Source: Gymnopilus junonius
Lineage: Eukaryota; Basidiomycota; Agaricomycetes; Agaricales; Galerinaceae
Direction of reading: 5' to 3'
DNA: 28,562 nucleotides
Assembly: GCA_015501075.1 (NCBI GenBank)
Contig: JADNYJ010000411.1
Coordinates: forward strand, 1-28,562
A program made the translations under genes and the position numbers. Below, piece by piece: positions 11,243-21,899 of this stretch (position 1 is its first letter; every line of letters begins with the position of its first letter). Under the pieces are notes generated by a model. That model saw only the letters and a program-made list of their open reading frames with translations. It was not told the origin of the DNA and did not search any database.

Positions 11243-14200
11243 TTATGCGGACCTTGCCATAGCCTTGAACACGGCCGTCTCCACCTGAGGACATGAAGAA
11301 TCAGCGAAAGCAAAAAGGCATTCGCAGCTTGTCTGTACAGACCTGAGAAAGGTTGACCGCGTCGCTCGACAATTTGCTGTCAGGTTGAGCACCACCCTGG
11401 GTCCGGTATTCAGATGAAATCCTAAAGCCCTTCACCTATATTTTGGAAATCATATTTCATGGACGTTCAAAACTCGACCACGAACTTTACTCACCTCGAC
11501 CATCTTGCTTCTGGTATCGTCATTCAGGGCTTTCGCCTCAAACCATGTTTGTGCATTCTTGGCTCCATCTTTATTATCCGTGTAGATGTTTGTAATTGTG
11601 AAAGCGTCAGCCTTGGTTCCAGCTGCTGCTAATTTGGGATACAAGTTTGCAGCGATTTGCGAGGCACTCTTTCCCTTCTGTTTAGCCACTTCCGGTGCGA
11701 CTTGCTGGACCAGTTTCTCGGACGAATCGGTTTCTTGAGCCAAGCCGATGATGACGTCAGACAAAGCGCTTGCTTGTTTGAGTGGGATGAGGCGGCCGCT
11801 ATCAATTATGTCAATAATGCACATGAAATGTGTTCCAAAAGATTCAATTACCCAGTCTTTTGAGTCATTCCCGTGTAGAAATCGTGAGCCGTCTTGCACA
11901 ACGTATGAGTATCTAATACTTCAAAGAGCTTGGTAGGCGACTCACGTATGCTTCCTCACTAAGGGTTGGCTCGCATGCAAGGACGTGCTACAAAGGATAA
12001 ATATTCAATAAAACATGTGCAAAAGCCCGAAGAAAAAAGTAAGATCAGCATACAAGAGTGATAGCCTTCCTCGCAAATGTGTTTACAATAGACACGGGAT
12101 CGTATCCAGATGGACATCCTTTAGGGCTATTATCGTCATCCTCACCAGTCCCGTGAGGTGGAGAGTCAGTAATAAGAACCACAATTTTTGTCGAATTGTC
12201 CTCCAATTCATGTTTAAAGCCAAATTCAAAGCGTCAGTCTGACACTCTGGTACATCACCGCCGTCCTGAGCTTTGATCTTATCGAGGAATTGGACAACAG
12301 AGCCCATATCATTGGTTAATGGTAGTGCATTGGTGACGTATTCTGGGTCGTCATGGTCCCTGAACGCAATTATGCCGAAACGGATAGTACTGAGCGTCCA
12401 TTTTCCAGCACGAATGAGGGCATCATAAACGCTTTGAATACTGTTTTTGGCTTCATCGATGTAGGGTTGTTGACTTCCAGTTGCGTCTTGAAGAAAAACA
12501 AGATCTCTGAAAAGCTGTGAAGCGCGTATATCAGTCAGGTTGAACTAAAATGCTTACAACGCATTCTTGCTGGTCGCCCATGCCTGCAAAGTAGACACTG
12601 AAGGGGTGAAGAAATATTCACCACCACGAGACGTGACGAAAAACTCCTGCGTGAAGGCGGTCGCAGAGGTGTCCCTTTTTTGAATCACTCCTGTGATGGT
12701 ATAGGTATTAGAGGTTGATTTGTCGATGGCGTTTAGAACAACTTGTTTTCCAGAAGTCACGGTCTTGTCGTCAAGTACGATGGTGTCTGGAGCAGCGGGT
12801 ACTTCGGGCGACCCGGTTATACCATCCTGAACTGTTTTGTATCAATTCCTTGCCTCAGAAGAGACCATTGATAGAAAATGCTTACGATGTTTTTGGGGAA
12901 TGAGACCCGTCGGCGGGAAAAAGTCGTTGGTCATGAATTGATTAGTCTGTGCAACAAAACCGTTGTCGAGACTTGACTGATAACAAACGAAGAGGAGACC
13001 GCGCTTTTCATCTTTCGTGCTGTCGGAGTACTATGATCATAATAAAAAAATGAAAAAGTCAGGTTCTGTATCATATGAGAGATAATTCCCTGGATACAAA
13101 CGTCCGTTCCGTATGGGCAAGCAGCTCTTGCAATGGCAGCCCTTTCGGCCACGCTTCTACTGAGGTATGGATCCACGTTTCGTGGATTCGTCTTGCGAGC
13201 GTGGGCAGCAAATGGACAATGGAGATCTGAAGGTCCATATACGCCAGGAATAGAGTAGTCAAAGTCGTTTGTCTTGTCAGTCTTGTCAACTGCATATGCT
13301 GGATCGTCTTTGAAGGGTGATAATGCCAAAGGGCATCCCTTGTGCACTCATTCAATGAAAAAAATTGAAGATGGGGCTTATCACATACTGATTTCCAACG
13401 TCCAATGATGGTGGCTGCGAAGTATTCCTCACCAAACGCAGCCTCGTCTTCGGGTTTGGGGAATTGATCCGGAATCGGAGTGAAGTCCCGCCAATATGGT
13501 CCCCATTTCTTGATATAGTCGTTGAATGGTCCAACATCCTGCTCCAGCTTCTTGAGGACCATTATGGAACCATCTTTGGCCCAAGACGGACGCTGGGGAA
13601 CAGGGTCTCCTGGGTATCCCATGATTATCACGCCAGGATCAACTTGTAATTGCCCCGGATTCGGATCGACGAGTCCGCTGACGTTAAGGTTAAGGCATCT
13701 GGAAACCGATTTGCAAAGAAATTCTAAATGAAACTTACCGTAAAGCTGGTTCAGAAATACCATCTTGGAATCCAAAATGTTCCTTGCCTCGGTTTGATCC
13801 TGGGCGAACGTTTCCTTCAACGATGCCTTTGACATCGATTGACTTGCTGAATAGGTCCTTGGTGGCTTGGACAGCTTTATCGTACGTATCCTTCTCTGGA
13901 GGAAGATGAACTCATGATCAACAAGGGAAATAAAACAGAGACTCAGACCTTTTGCACAAACGATGACAACTCCATGCAATTCGCCATCCCTAAAGACAGG
14001 ATCCCAAACACCTTGATCTCCAAGAAGTGCTTTGTCGTCTAGCATATTATGCGTATCGAACCGAGGGTCACCAACATTTCCAGTGACTCCCAACACGTTC
14101 ATACCAAGGCGGGAGAACGCGATCTGGGTCAGTGGAACATCCAAGTTGGACTTACCACCCCTCGCTTTACGTGATTCATGGATGTCTGTGAGTAGCTTAT

Positions 14201-14482
14201 CCACATCAGCAGAAGTAGTGGGCTTGTAACTCTTGAGTGCCGTCTTAAAGTCAGGAATATTCGCGATGGTGAAGCAAATGAAGGCTTCGTAGGTCTAGGA
14301 TCTGATGTATCAGGCCGTACAGACCAAGATGATAAATCGACAAGCCTCACTTTGGGCAAACGAAGGTAAATATCGCCTTGAACATTGGAAGGATCAGGAA
14401 GAGTTGCTGCCTTTTGATCGAGCCTGAAAGTCGTAAGACGAGCCAGAGGCAACACATTTCGACGGAGTTTTGCTGTGACCAT
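11243..14482 (-). CDS. DyP-type peroxidase fused to a vWA-domain module, 13 exons
   Basis: Exons: 14351-14482, 13949-14294, 13739-13895, 13389-13698, 13102-13338, 12886-13030, 12558-12831, 12054-12506, 11946-11987, 11852-11892, 11495-11798, 11343-11435, 11243-11284. With one single-base loss near 12203 allowed for, they give ~858 residues. Residues ~1-440 are a dye-decolorizing haem peroxidase: catalytic GFQDG (Asp204), CPFAAHARKTNPR (proximal His ~361), Arg386 before CPYG, and GLLFVCYQSS. Residues ~440-533 form a beta-rich extension ending GGEYFFTPSVSTLQAWATS. Intron 7 keeps frame into a vWA domain with MIDAS signature DATGS (Asp541, Thr543, Ser545), Thr624 and ITDSPPHG. Then follow ACEPTLSEEAY and a C-terminal region to 858. 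There is no signal peptide, so it is probably intracellular. DyPs oxidise phenols and dyes with H2O2; vWA domains bind protein via a metal ion. No ATG precedes the vWA part, which favours a true fusion. Confidence 0.8.
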
Positions 14483-14834
14483 TTCGAATAGAGCTGGTGA
14501 GTGATTGGGGATCGTTCTTTCCAGACCTTCCGATCCTTATGACCGGATGCTTGCCATTATGCTTTCCTTATCTTATTCATTAAGTTCGATTTGAAGTGAA
14601 CAGTGGAATGAGGCTCCAGATAAGAAGCAAGTAATCCATTTGCCTCGTTGCATTGCAGCTGTCAGATGAATTCTTTTGGATCCTTGAACATGTTAAGATC
14701 CACTTGTCTCCGGAGATTGTTTTGCTCCTTGATCACAGGATTTCGCAGACCCATAATTTGAGATGCTTCTGGATGCGAACAGGAAGCATGAGTTTATTCG
14801 TTTATTTATTGCACGAGCTACTTATTGGAACAAC
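14483..14834. other. Spacer between oxidase and DyP-vWA genes
   Basis: This 352-bp spacer holds the oxidase 3' UTR and the DyP-vWA promoter; both genes are on the minus strand. I see no gene. The plus-strand open frames crossing it are the reverse of the oxidase tail. Confidence 0.5.
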
Positions 14835-16942
14835 TCATGCAGAGTCAGCTCCGGAAAGAGCAACCAGACGAAACAGAAGACTATTTTCAGGGTCGAAAAT
14901 ATTGTCCATAGACCACTTTGGAATAGCAGGGGTGGGAATGGCAGGGGTGGGAATAGCAGGGGCAGGGAATGCTCTCCTCTTCCCATCGGGAACGCGCTTT
15001 GCAGGTGGGGGTTGAGTAACCCATTCTGGATTAGCTCCCCAGTCTTCGAGGAATTTTTGCGAAGCGCAGGGTCGCTATAGAGACCGAAGAGCATAGTTGA
15101 AACTGCCTTCCAAGCACTGTCGAGGGCGCCTTCGACCCATGCATGACGAATGCTTAAAGCTTCACCAGCAAACATGATATTACCTTTTCCAGCAGGCGCA
15201 TTGAGGCTGGCGTAGACATTCGCAAACTTTCCTGGACCAAAGAAAGCAAACGCACCTGGAAGCACAATAAATTACGACCAAAATATTTTGTGAAGAGAAA
15301 AAGATGTTTACCCATGGTATATGGATCATTAGTCCAACTCCAAGCGAAAGTGTCAATCAGTTGATCCCTCAGGAAGTCGTAGGTGACGTTATGGAGATAT
15401 GCGAGCTCCCTCAAGGTGAGATCTCGGAGAATGTCCTTGTCCTTGTTAATTAAAGCACCAAGACGAGTCGCATCTTCAGTCCAGCAATAACTGGCGATGA
15501 GTGTAGTAGTCGTCCCAGCTTGCACGCTTGTTCCAAAAGAAGGGTATACAACAGTCCGAAGGGGCCGATCAGTGTAAGTTTGCCCGCCAACTATGTTGAG
15601 AGGCTTTCCGTCTTTGTCATTGCCATTTGACCACCAAGCAGTACGGAATTGCATTCCAATTTTGACTGAGGGTCCATAATTGAGATCGCGCATGCTGCGG
15701 ATTGCATTCCAGAGAGCCCGGCGGCGGAGAGGTCGATGGTACGAAGGACAGGAAGTGGAATAGTGCAGACTACAGAGGAGAATTTATACTTCTGGCCTCC
15801 ATTAACAGTGACTTCGGCGTGGGTCTCGTCGATGGAAGAGATCGCGGTGACCCGAGAGTTGAACACGAAAGCACTTGGATTCTTCTTGTTAAGGTATGTA
15901 TACATTGCTTCGGCAATCTTGAATGAACCGCCACTATGTAAAAAAAGCAGTCAAACAATGTAAAGGGAAAAAGGAAATCGAACCTTACTCAAGGCAGTAC
16001 CAGTTGGTCGCAGGAGCGTCTGGGTCAGGGTTCCATCCAAACGCAATCGCCTCTAATACAGTCTCCGAGAATGCACGATCATACCAACCAGTCGACTTGT
16101 CGAAAGTCTCGCACCAGTTAATGACATCAGTAGGGAGAGGACCGTCGGGCATGCCTTCATTCAACAATGCCTCGCTTGGTTTGTAGGCGATCGCCATGTA
16201 AGCGCGCGTAGAATACATATCATACTGCATCATGTAGTCCCATCCATCATGTGAGGTTCCTCCTGACTGGACGTCCTTCAAAATTGCAGTTGCGAATGGA
16301 CGAATGACATCGTCGACATTTTAGCAGGGCCAATCTTGATGAACGCATCTATGTCAGAGGCAGAGGTGTCTTGGATGACTTCCTTGCTGTTGAATTGATC
16401 AGCGGTCATGACCGCGTTCTGCTTCACTGTTACGCCGTTGTACGAGAATAAGGTGTTGTTATTTCCTCCACCCTTGAAGAGAAATGGACGTAAACGAGAA
16501 GCCAGCGAAATTCCGTCCTTGTTGAGAGGGCATAGTTGAATAGATGGAAAATGCGTTTCATCGACTCAGTGTCTGGATATCGCATTGCTCCGACGTCAAA
16601 GTAATTGTACGGGGCACCAGTTCCGTCTGGGAAGGTGTACGTGAAGAGTCGTCCGCCGACGCGTCCACGAGCTTCAATGATCTTGTATGGGATGCCAAGG
16701 TCGTCCAACATGAGAGCAGTGTAGAGACCTCCAGGACCTAAGATGGTTGCTTGTCAACGTTGCACAAACTGCCACAAAAAAAATTAGACCGTACCTGCGC
16801 CAATTATTCCAACGGGGTCGGTTGGACGAATATCAACTGCACGAGCAATAGGAATACCCGTTGGGCCCGTGCTAACGATTTTGGTCATCAAATTTCGAGC
16901 ATAGTGAGCATAGGCGTCGTATCCCACAAGTGGAGGCGTCAT
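14835..16942 (-). CDS. FAD-dependent L-amino-acid oxidase / amine oxidase family protein
   Basis: Exons 16795-16942, 15989-16737, 15312-15933 and 14835-15255 encode ~647 residues once four single-base losses are allowed for. The ADP-binding Rossmann motif GAGPGG (Gly48, Gly50, Gly53) is split by intron 1. It is followed by the family signature IIEARGRVGGRLFTY. A substrate-side region contains TIPLPVLRTIDL. The C-terminal FAD-binding motif is GNIMFAGEALSIRHAWVEGA. The family oxidises amino acids or amines to imino products with release of H2O2 and ammonia; the substrate cannot be read from sequence. There is no signal peptide. The tail carries a PAIPT repeat. Frame breaks are at 16528-16530 (G run), 16319-16322 (T run), about 15693 and 15054-15058 (T run); each needs one extra base. 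The adjacent DyP could consume the H2O2. Confidence 0.85.
14926..14975 (-). repeat. Tandem 15-bp repeat in oxidase C-terminus
   Basis: About three near-perfect 15-bp units with a GGGTGGGAATAGCAG-like core encode (PAIPT)n in the oxidase reading frame. The proline-rich tail lies after the FAD-binding core and is probably flexible. Confidence 0.75.
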
Positions 16943-17100
16943 TTTTCAGGACTAGCAAAGGTGAAGATAGATTGAAAGAGCAAAGTTGACGCATTTTTAC
17001 GTTCATTCAGCAAGAGACAGCGAGATTCAAGAAACGAGATGGGGAGCTTGTTGAAAATAGCAGCCGGGACGAACAGGGATCCGATCGTCACCAGACGCCT
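16943..17100. promoter_or_regulatory. Truncated upstream region of the oxidase gene
   Basis: Only 158 bp separate the oxidase ATG from the edge of the retrotransposon LTR. Any native promoter further upstream has been displaced by the 9.6-kb insertion. A minus-strand open frame runs from the LTR through this segment but shows no domain. Confidence 0.5.
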
Positions 17101-17465
17101 TGTGACGTCGAGTAACGATCCGTGACGGGAGTCGGCGGGTCGAACGAGGCGGCACACGGTGAGAGGTAAGTTGAGAGGTTGAGAGTCAAGACAGCTTAAT
17201 GTAAACTGTATTCACTGGGGTTTTGGTAGTACATACAAGCCAGTATTTATATGTTTCTCGGTACCTACTATGACTAGAACTTTGAGTCAAGTAAGAATCA
17301 GTAAACTAGTTAATACAAGTCAGGTAAATAAGAAATGATTCGTTATGAGTTATTTAATACGGAGACGAAAAAGAAACAAGTCACTTATATAAACTACAAT
17401 AAAAGAGACACGCGTTTACGAAGATAAGATAAGGGATTTGGTTTGATGGTCACGTATTTGCCACA
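17101..17465 (-). repeat. 3' LTR of the retrotransposon
   Basis: In plus orientation it starts TGTGACGTCGAG and ends TTTGCCACA, giving the short inverted TGTG/CACA ends usual for LTRs. It matches 26309-26672 with about eight or nine differences, including a T4/T3 run. It faces the oxidase gene. Confidence 0.92.
17244..17251 (-). promoter_or_regulatory. TATA-like box in the 3' LTR, facing the oxidase gene
   Basis: TATAAATA on the minus strand, same position as in the 5' LTR. A start 25-35 nt downstream would give a transcript running through the remaining LTR and 158 bp of flank into the oxidase ATG at 16942. Confidence 0.4.
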
Positions 17466-17480
17466 TACGCCCTCCGAGGA
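17466..17480 (-). other. Probable polypurine tract of the retrotransposon
   Basis: On the minus strand, immediately before the 3' LTR, a short purine-rich run (GGAGGG) is followed by CGTA and the LTR terminus TGTGG. This is the expected place for plus-strand DNA priming. It is short and interrupted, so the call is tentative. Confidence 0.4.
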
Positions 17481-17494
17481 TTCCAGAAGAATTC

Positions 17495-18372
17495 TCAAAC
17501 GGTCATGGCCGAATCTCCGGTGGATTCGTCGTCGTCATCAATACGTTTGGTGGGAGGAGACGAGCAGGTACTCGGTGGGAGCTTGTCGACGATCCGAGCG
17601 GAACACAAGGAGCGGGAATGATTGACGGATTTGGTGTGCTGATGACTATAAATAGAAGGTGGCTGGAAAGAAGGTTCGATCTTCTGTACATCGGTGAGAA
17701 TATCACGAAGAACGCGTTGTTGACGGTAGGGCGTGTTGCGGAATCGAGGATAGTCGGGTTTGAAGGTCTTCCACCCGATGAGGGAGGGATCTATATTAAA
17801 ATCCGCGAAGGTAACACCTGTGCCAATGATATATGGAATGTTGGTAGAGAAGTCGAACGCGGCAAAGCGTTTGTTGGACGTGTTGTGGGAGTTAAAGGCT
17901 TCGGCAAACTCGTGATAACCGCCAGGGACGAGGTTAGGATTAAATCGTCCTGTTCGAATGCGTTTGTCGGTAACCACGAAGTGAGCAATCTGTCCGAGGT
18001 GATAGATGCGGTAACGGTGTGTAATAGGATCAAGGACTCGGATAGATGTACGCGACGTCCTGAGAAATAGAGCGTGTTCGACGGTAGGGTATTTATTTGC
18101 AGCGCGGTGAAGGTGCTTAGCCTTTTCGGCGGCGAAGTCGGAGTAAGTAACTTCGGGGTTGCTTTAGGCGGAGGGGGAGCGAGGAGAGGGTTGGACGCGA
18201 GTTCTTGCTCGATGGTAGTGATTGGAGGGAGCGGACTAAAAAGAAGGGAGTCGGAGATATTATTGGCCACGGTGGTAAGGTCGGAAATGACAGAAGAAGG
18301 GGTCGGCGCGATAGGACGAGGGGTGTCAAGACGGAATTCAGGATTGATCTTGTGGAATTTGAGGGTTTCCAT
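17495..18372 (-). CDS. Extra ORF of the retrotransposon, downstream of the chromodomain
   Basis: A minus-strand frame starts with ATG at 18372, about 140 bp after the pol stop, and runs to a stop at 17495-17497, just inside the 3' LTR. One frame shift lies near 18000-18070. The product is about 290 residues. The first ~90 are Pro/Ser/Thr-rich (TPRPIAPTPSS, APPPPKATPKLL). The rest looks folded (VVTDKRIRTGRFNPNLVPGG, FDFSTNIPYIIGTGVTFADF, PSLIGWKTFKPDYPRF). The tail is basic/acidic and disordered (RIDDDDESTGDS). There is no membrane segment or signal peptide, so it is not envelope-like. I recognise no family. It may be a captured host fragment or a lineage-specific accessory protein. Confidence 0.6.
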
Positions 18373-18509
18373 AATGAAGAGGAGGATGATTTGAATAGAG
18401 AGAAGTATTGTGAATATGATGGAGAGCTCAGAAAATGCGAACTCTGGGAGGAAGTGGAGAAACTGAAGTAGTACTTATACTAAAAAATAAGGGGAAGTTC
18501 TGAAAATGG

Positions 18510-18941
18510 TTAAACAAAAGTTTGGGGGTCGTTTGAGGGTGGTCTTCCGGTTCCGGGAGGTAGGTTATTAATTGACTCGACGCCAAGCAGGTCGAGATAT
18601 TCATTTGTAACATTGAGGTGTTCAATTTGGGAGTAAGGAAGCCAGGTGACGTCTCCAGCTTTCCATTTGATTTCGAAAACTGAGTCAATTTTTGATCCTG
18701 CATGCGATAGGATTTTTTCAACGGCCCATTCGGACTCAGGGGAGGAATTTTCGAGGCTATATTCATCAAAACTTCGCCCAGGAAATAGGCGATCGTCATT
18801 AGGAATATGAATCCTAAGTAAGGAAGCATGAAAGACATTATGAACGCCTCTCTGTTTGAGGTAACTCGGAAGTTCAATCCGAAAGGACTGGTTTTTGAAA
18901 TCTTGAACTATCCTATATGGTCCAATAAATTTGGGGACCAA
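18510..18941 (-). CDS. Integrase C-terminal region plus chromodomain (pol 3' end)
   Basis: It begins with the integrase C-terminal fold, FIGPYRIVQDFKNQSFRIEL followed by HNVFHASLLRIH, the GPY/F-type module. A chromodomain follows: WAVEKILSHAG, FEIKWKAGDVTWLPYSQIE. Chromodomains of chromoviruses guide integration toward marked chromatin. The frame ends at 18510. Confidence 0.85.
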   Translation of the reverse strand: MVPKFIGPYRIVQDFKNQSFRIELPSYLKQRGVHNVFHASLLRIHIPNDDRLFPGRSFDEYSLENSSPESEWAVEKILSHAGSKIDSVFEIKWKAGDVTWLPYSQIEHLNVTNEYLDLLGVESINNLPPGTGRPPSNDPQTFV

Positions 18942-20045
18942 TTTGCGAGCAAGTCCTTAGGGAAGGATATATTCTTGGTGGAGATATAAATGAGATCTCC
19001 TTCGGAAAAGGGGCTAATTGCCTTTTCTTATTTGCTTCTCGCGTTTGCTTGACTCGAGCCGCTAATATACTGTCATGTGCAGAATTAGGGCAAGCTTTCG
19101 TTGCAAGCAAAGTTTCTAACGGATGGATATTCTTCTTTATTTGCAGAATTCCAAATCATTGAGCGGGGCATCCGTCCTGTATTCAAGAAGAATGGCGCGT
19201 ATCCCGTACTTTCGGATGGGCAGAGTTGATTGCAAATTCTATACTAGGTAATTTGCTAACCCAATCGGTCTGCTTCTCATTTACACACTGACGCAACATC
19301 TGCGTATTGTTCGGTTCACTCGTTCCGTTGATCCATCGGTCTCCGGATGATAAGCACTGACATTTTAAGTCGCGGTGCCAATCAATTGATTAAGGTGAGT
19401 CCAAAATGTACTCGTAAAGAGTACGTCTCATCACTAATAATTCTTCGGTCAGTCCATGTAATTTATAGACGTGCTCGAACATCAGTTCAGCAACTTGACG
19501 AGAAGTATAATTAATTGCTAGGTACTAGGTGTACCATAGCGGTCATCAGACAAATAATGACGGTGATCGAGTCAAAAGTCCCATCCCTATTTTTGGATTC
19601 AGGTAAGGGTCCCACAAAATCTACGCCAATTGACTCCCAGGGAGTTCCAGGCACTGGTAACGGGTTCAATAACCCATAAGGTTTCTGTTTGAGGTTTGCT
19701 CCGCTTACAAGTTATGCACGAAGAGCAGAATACTTCTGTATCGGCTGCAATTGTTTTCCACCACACATGATCTCTTAGATAAGTAAGAGTTTTAGTAGTT
19801 CCTAGATGTGCCAAAAGCGAATGTGCTTCGGAAATCAATATTTCTCGAGCACTGTGTCCATCAATAATAATATTAGGGATACAGAGCATTTTTCTGCCAT
19901 TTGAACGAAGGTAAATAAGTCCGTTTTCCACTGCAAAATTCGCAAATGAACTTGGTTGATCCATAATTTTCTTATAAAACAGATCAGTTGAGTATTTGAA
20001 TTTGAGTTCTTTTTCCAGGTCTATTCCTGATTCAGATTGCGACAC
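18942..20045 (-). pseudogene. Integrase core of the retrotransposon, frame-shifted
   Basis: The zinc-binding HHCC region is intact around 19700-19830 (HSLLAHLG, then CSSCITCKRSK). The catalytic core is recognisable only across different frames: VDFVGPLPES near 19610-19630, IISD near 19455, and a TNEPNNTQML stretch near 19305-19330 matching the third acidic-residue region. At least three shifts separate these segments. The integrase function is inferred from family order and motifs. Whether the copy is dead or only mis-sequenced is unclear. Confidence 0.75.
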
Positions 20046-20870
20046 TACTGATAGGAGTGAGGTGTCCTGAGCTGCAAGCTCAGTTCTAATATCTTGAATG
20101 GGCTCGCGATCCTCGTGATGCGCATTGTCGGTCTCGAGCTCCTGTGGCTCCGGATCAGATTTATTTTTGGATCCCTTACTATTTTTGGATCCCGCTTTCT
20201 TGGCTGTTTTGCGAGATTTAGGTTTTGGTGGTACCTTCCTGCCCTCCTTTCGTTCTACAGGGCCGTTAAGAAGAAATGCTCTTTTACTCGGGCTGCAAAT
20301 TCCTTAGAAGTTTCGGCTCGACCAGTTCAGCTGGTAAAGGCTTCTGCCGCGGCTTTCTTTGAACTGCTACTTTAGCTTCAATGCCCGCTAACAACGGCAT
20401 AATAAAATCTTCGACAATGTTGACGTCATCATTGACGATGTCAAAGTACGTATATTCGCTCAGAGCACGTACTGTACCCGGGCTATCATTAGAATAGAGC
20501 CATGATAAGGCATCGGCAACTACATTATCCGAGCCGGGTACATAGATAACTTCGAATGTAAATTCACTAATTTTCTCAATCCACCGAGCCTGTCGACCTG
20601 ACAGGTTTTCTGCTTTAATAAATGAATTAAACCCTTATGGTCAGTTATCCATTTAAAGTTAGCACCCTGTAAAATATCACGGTGCCTTAGCATAGTTTCT
20701 ACCCCAGCAAGCATTTCAATTTCATGTACTGGGTAGTTCTGCTGGGCAGATTTAATTTAGCTGAATAAAATGCGGCTATCCGCGCGTGGTCTTCCACTCT
20801 GGTCCTTGACTAATTAAGCCAGCTATACCCGTAGAACATCCGTCAGTGACCATCCAGATCTGGGTGCATC
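20046..20870 (-). pseudogene. RNase H region and pol linker, frame-shifted
   Basis: RNase H landmarks appear in different frames: TDHKGLIHLLKQK (20520-20714) and, downstream, PGSDNVVADALS near 20505-20540. A linker rich in Lys, Pro and Glu (about 20100-20370) leads to the integrase. The upstream RT-RNase H junction near 20750-20870 also has stops in every single frame. Confidence 0.7.
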
Positions 20871-20901
20871 TTTTGAATAATTCAAAGGTACCCGATGATG
20901 G

Positions 20902-21724
20902 TCACGCCCCTTGAAACAAGGCGCTTAACTTTTCAAATGCACGTTGCTCAGTGTATCCCCAACGGAAAGACACTGTATCACCTGTCAATCCATGTAGAAC
21001 ACCCATGGGGATGCGGACATTTGGGATATCATCCGCGAGATATCCAACCGACCCTAGAAATCCGGAGCAGATCTCTATTAGTCGGAGTTTTCCAGTTAAG
21101 GACGGAATCGACCTTATCTGGGTCCATTCTAATTCCATTATCGGTAACCAAGCATCCGAGAATTTTAAGGACTGGCTTGAGAAAATGAAGTTTATTTTTA
21201 CTGAGGTATAGTTTTTTCCTCGGTAAGAACGTCAATAATGGTTTTGACATGCTGTATATGCTCCTCAAGTGAGTCTGAATAGATGACAATGTCATCTAAA
21301 TAAATATCCATAAATTTTCCAATGTAAGGTGAAAAGATATGGTTCATTAAAGCTTGATAGGTGGCTGGTGCATTACAGTCACCAATCTGAATTACTTGAC
21401 TGATCATATTTCCATCAGGTGTAGTGACAGCAGTTCACTCTACATGTTCTGGAATGATTCTAATTTGTTCATATGCATCTTTGCCATCCATAGAAGATCG
21501 ATATTTATGACTAGCTGCCCTCCGCAATATTCCCTCGGATCTGGGAGCGGTGATGTCAATTTATAAGTATTATCATTACGTGCCCGAAGATCTATTACTG
21601 TCCGAAGGGTGGGCGCTTCTCCCGCGGCACGTGGCTTCGGAATCAAAAGCATAGGAACAGTGTTTCGAGAACTGGTAATTTTCCAGCATCCAGATCGGAG
21701 GTAAGCTTCTCCTTTTCGACCCAT
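20902..21724 (-). pseudogene. Reverse transcriptase, in several frames
   Basis: Conserved RT blocks occur in order: TVIDLRARNDNTYKLTSPLP (about 21575-21610), QIGDCNAPATYQALMNHIF, the catalytic YLDDIVIYSDS (near 21290-21302), KNKLHFLKPVLKILGCLV, and the thumb/connection segment ending at 20902. The active-site Asp pair is kept. Shifts between blocks split the domain into at least four frames. Confidence 0.85.
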
Positions 21725-21899
21725 TGGCTTCGCAATGCCTCTGGAACAGCGTGATGGGCCCAGGGGTAAATTCTTTCCTCATTAATTCAGAGGAATAGAA
21801 TGGATTATTTGCCCTGAATGGAGGTAATTCCTGTCTCTTAGCTGTTTTACAGAGTGGTAAGCATACTCCATTAAGTTCTCGGCCCCTTCAATATTTAGT

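Noticed and set aside
11243..12506. vWA part as a separate gene next to a stand-alone DyP
   Set aside because: No ATG or promoter-sized gap precedes the vWA domain, and a canonical intron joins the two in frame. It remains the main alternative to the fusion.
16939..17157. Minus-strand ORF spanning the LTR edge and the oxidase 5' region
   Set aside because: It crosses the insertion boundary, overlaps the oxidase start in another frame and has no domain.
17618..18471. Plus-strand ORFs over the extra retrotransposon ORF
   Set aside because: They are antisense to a minus-strand ORF with better composition and position.
18428..18877. Second minus-strand ORF over the chromodomain
   Set aside because: Off-frame shadow of the integrase C-terminus/chromodomain frame at 18510-18941.
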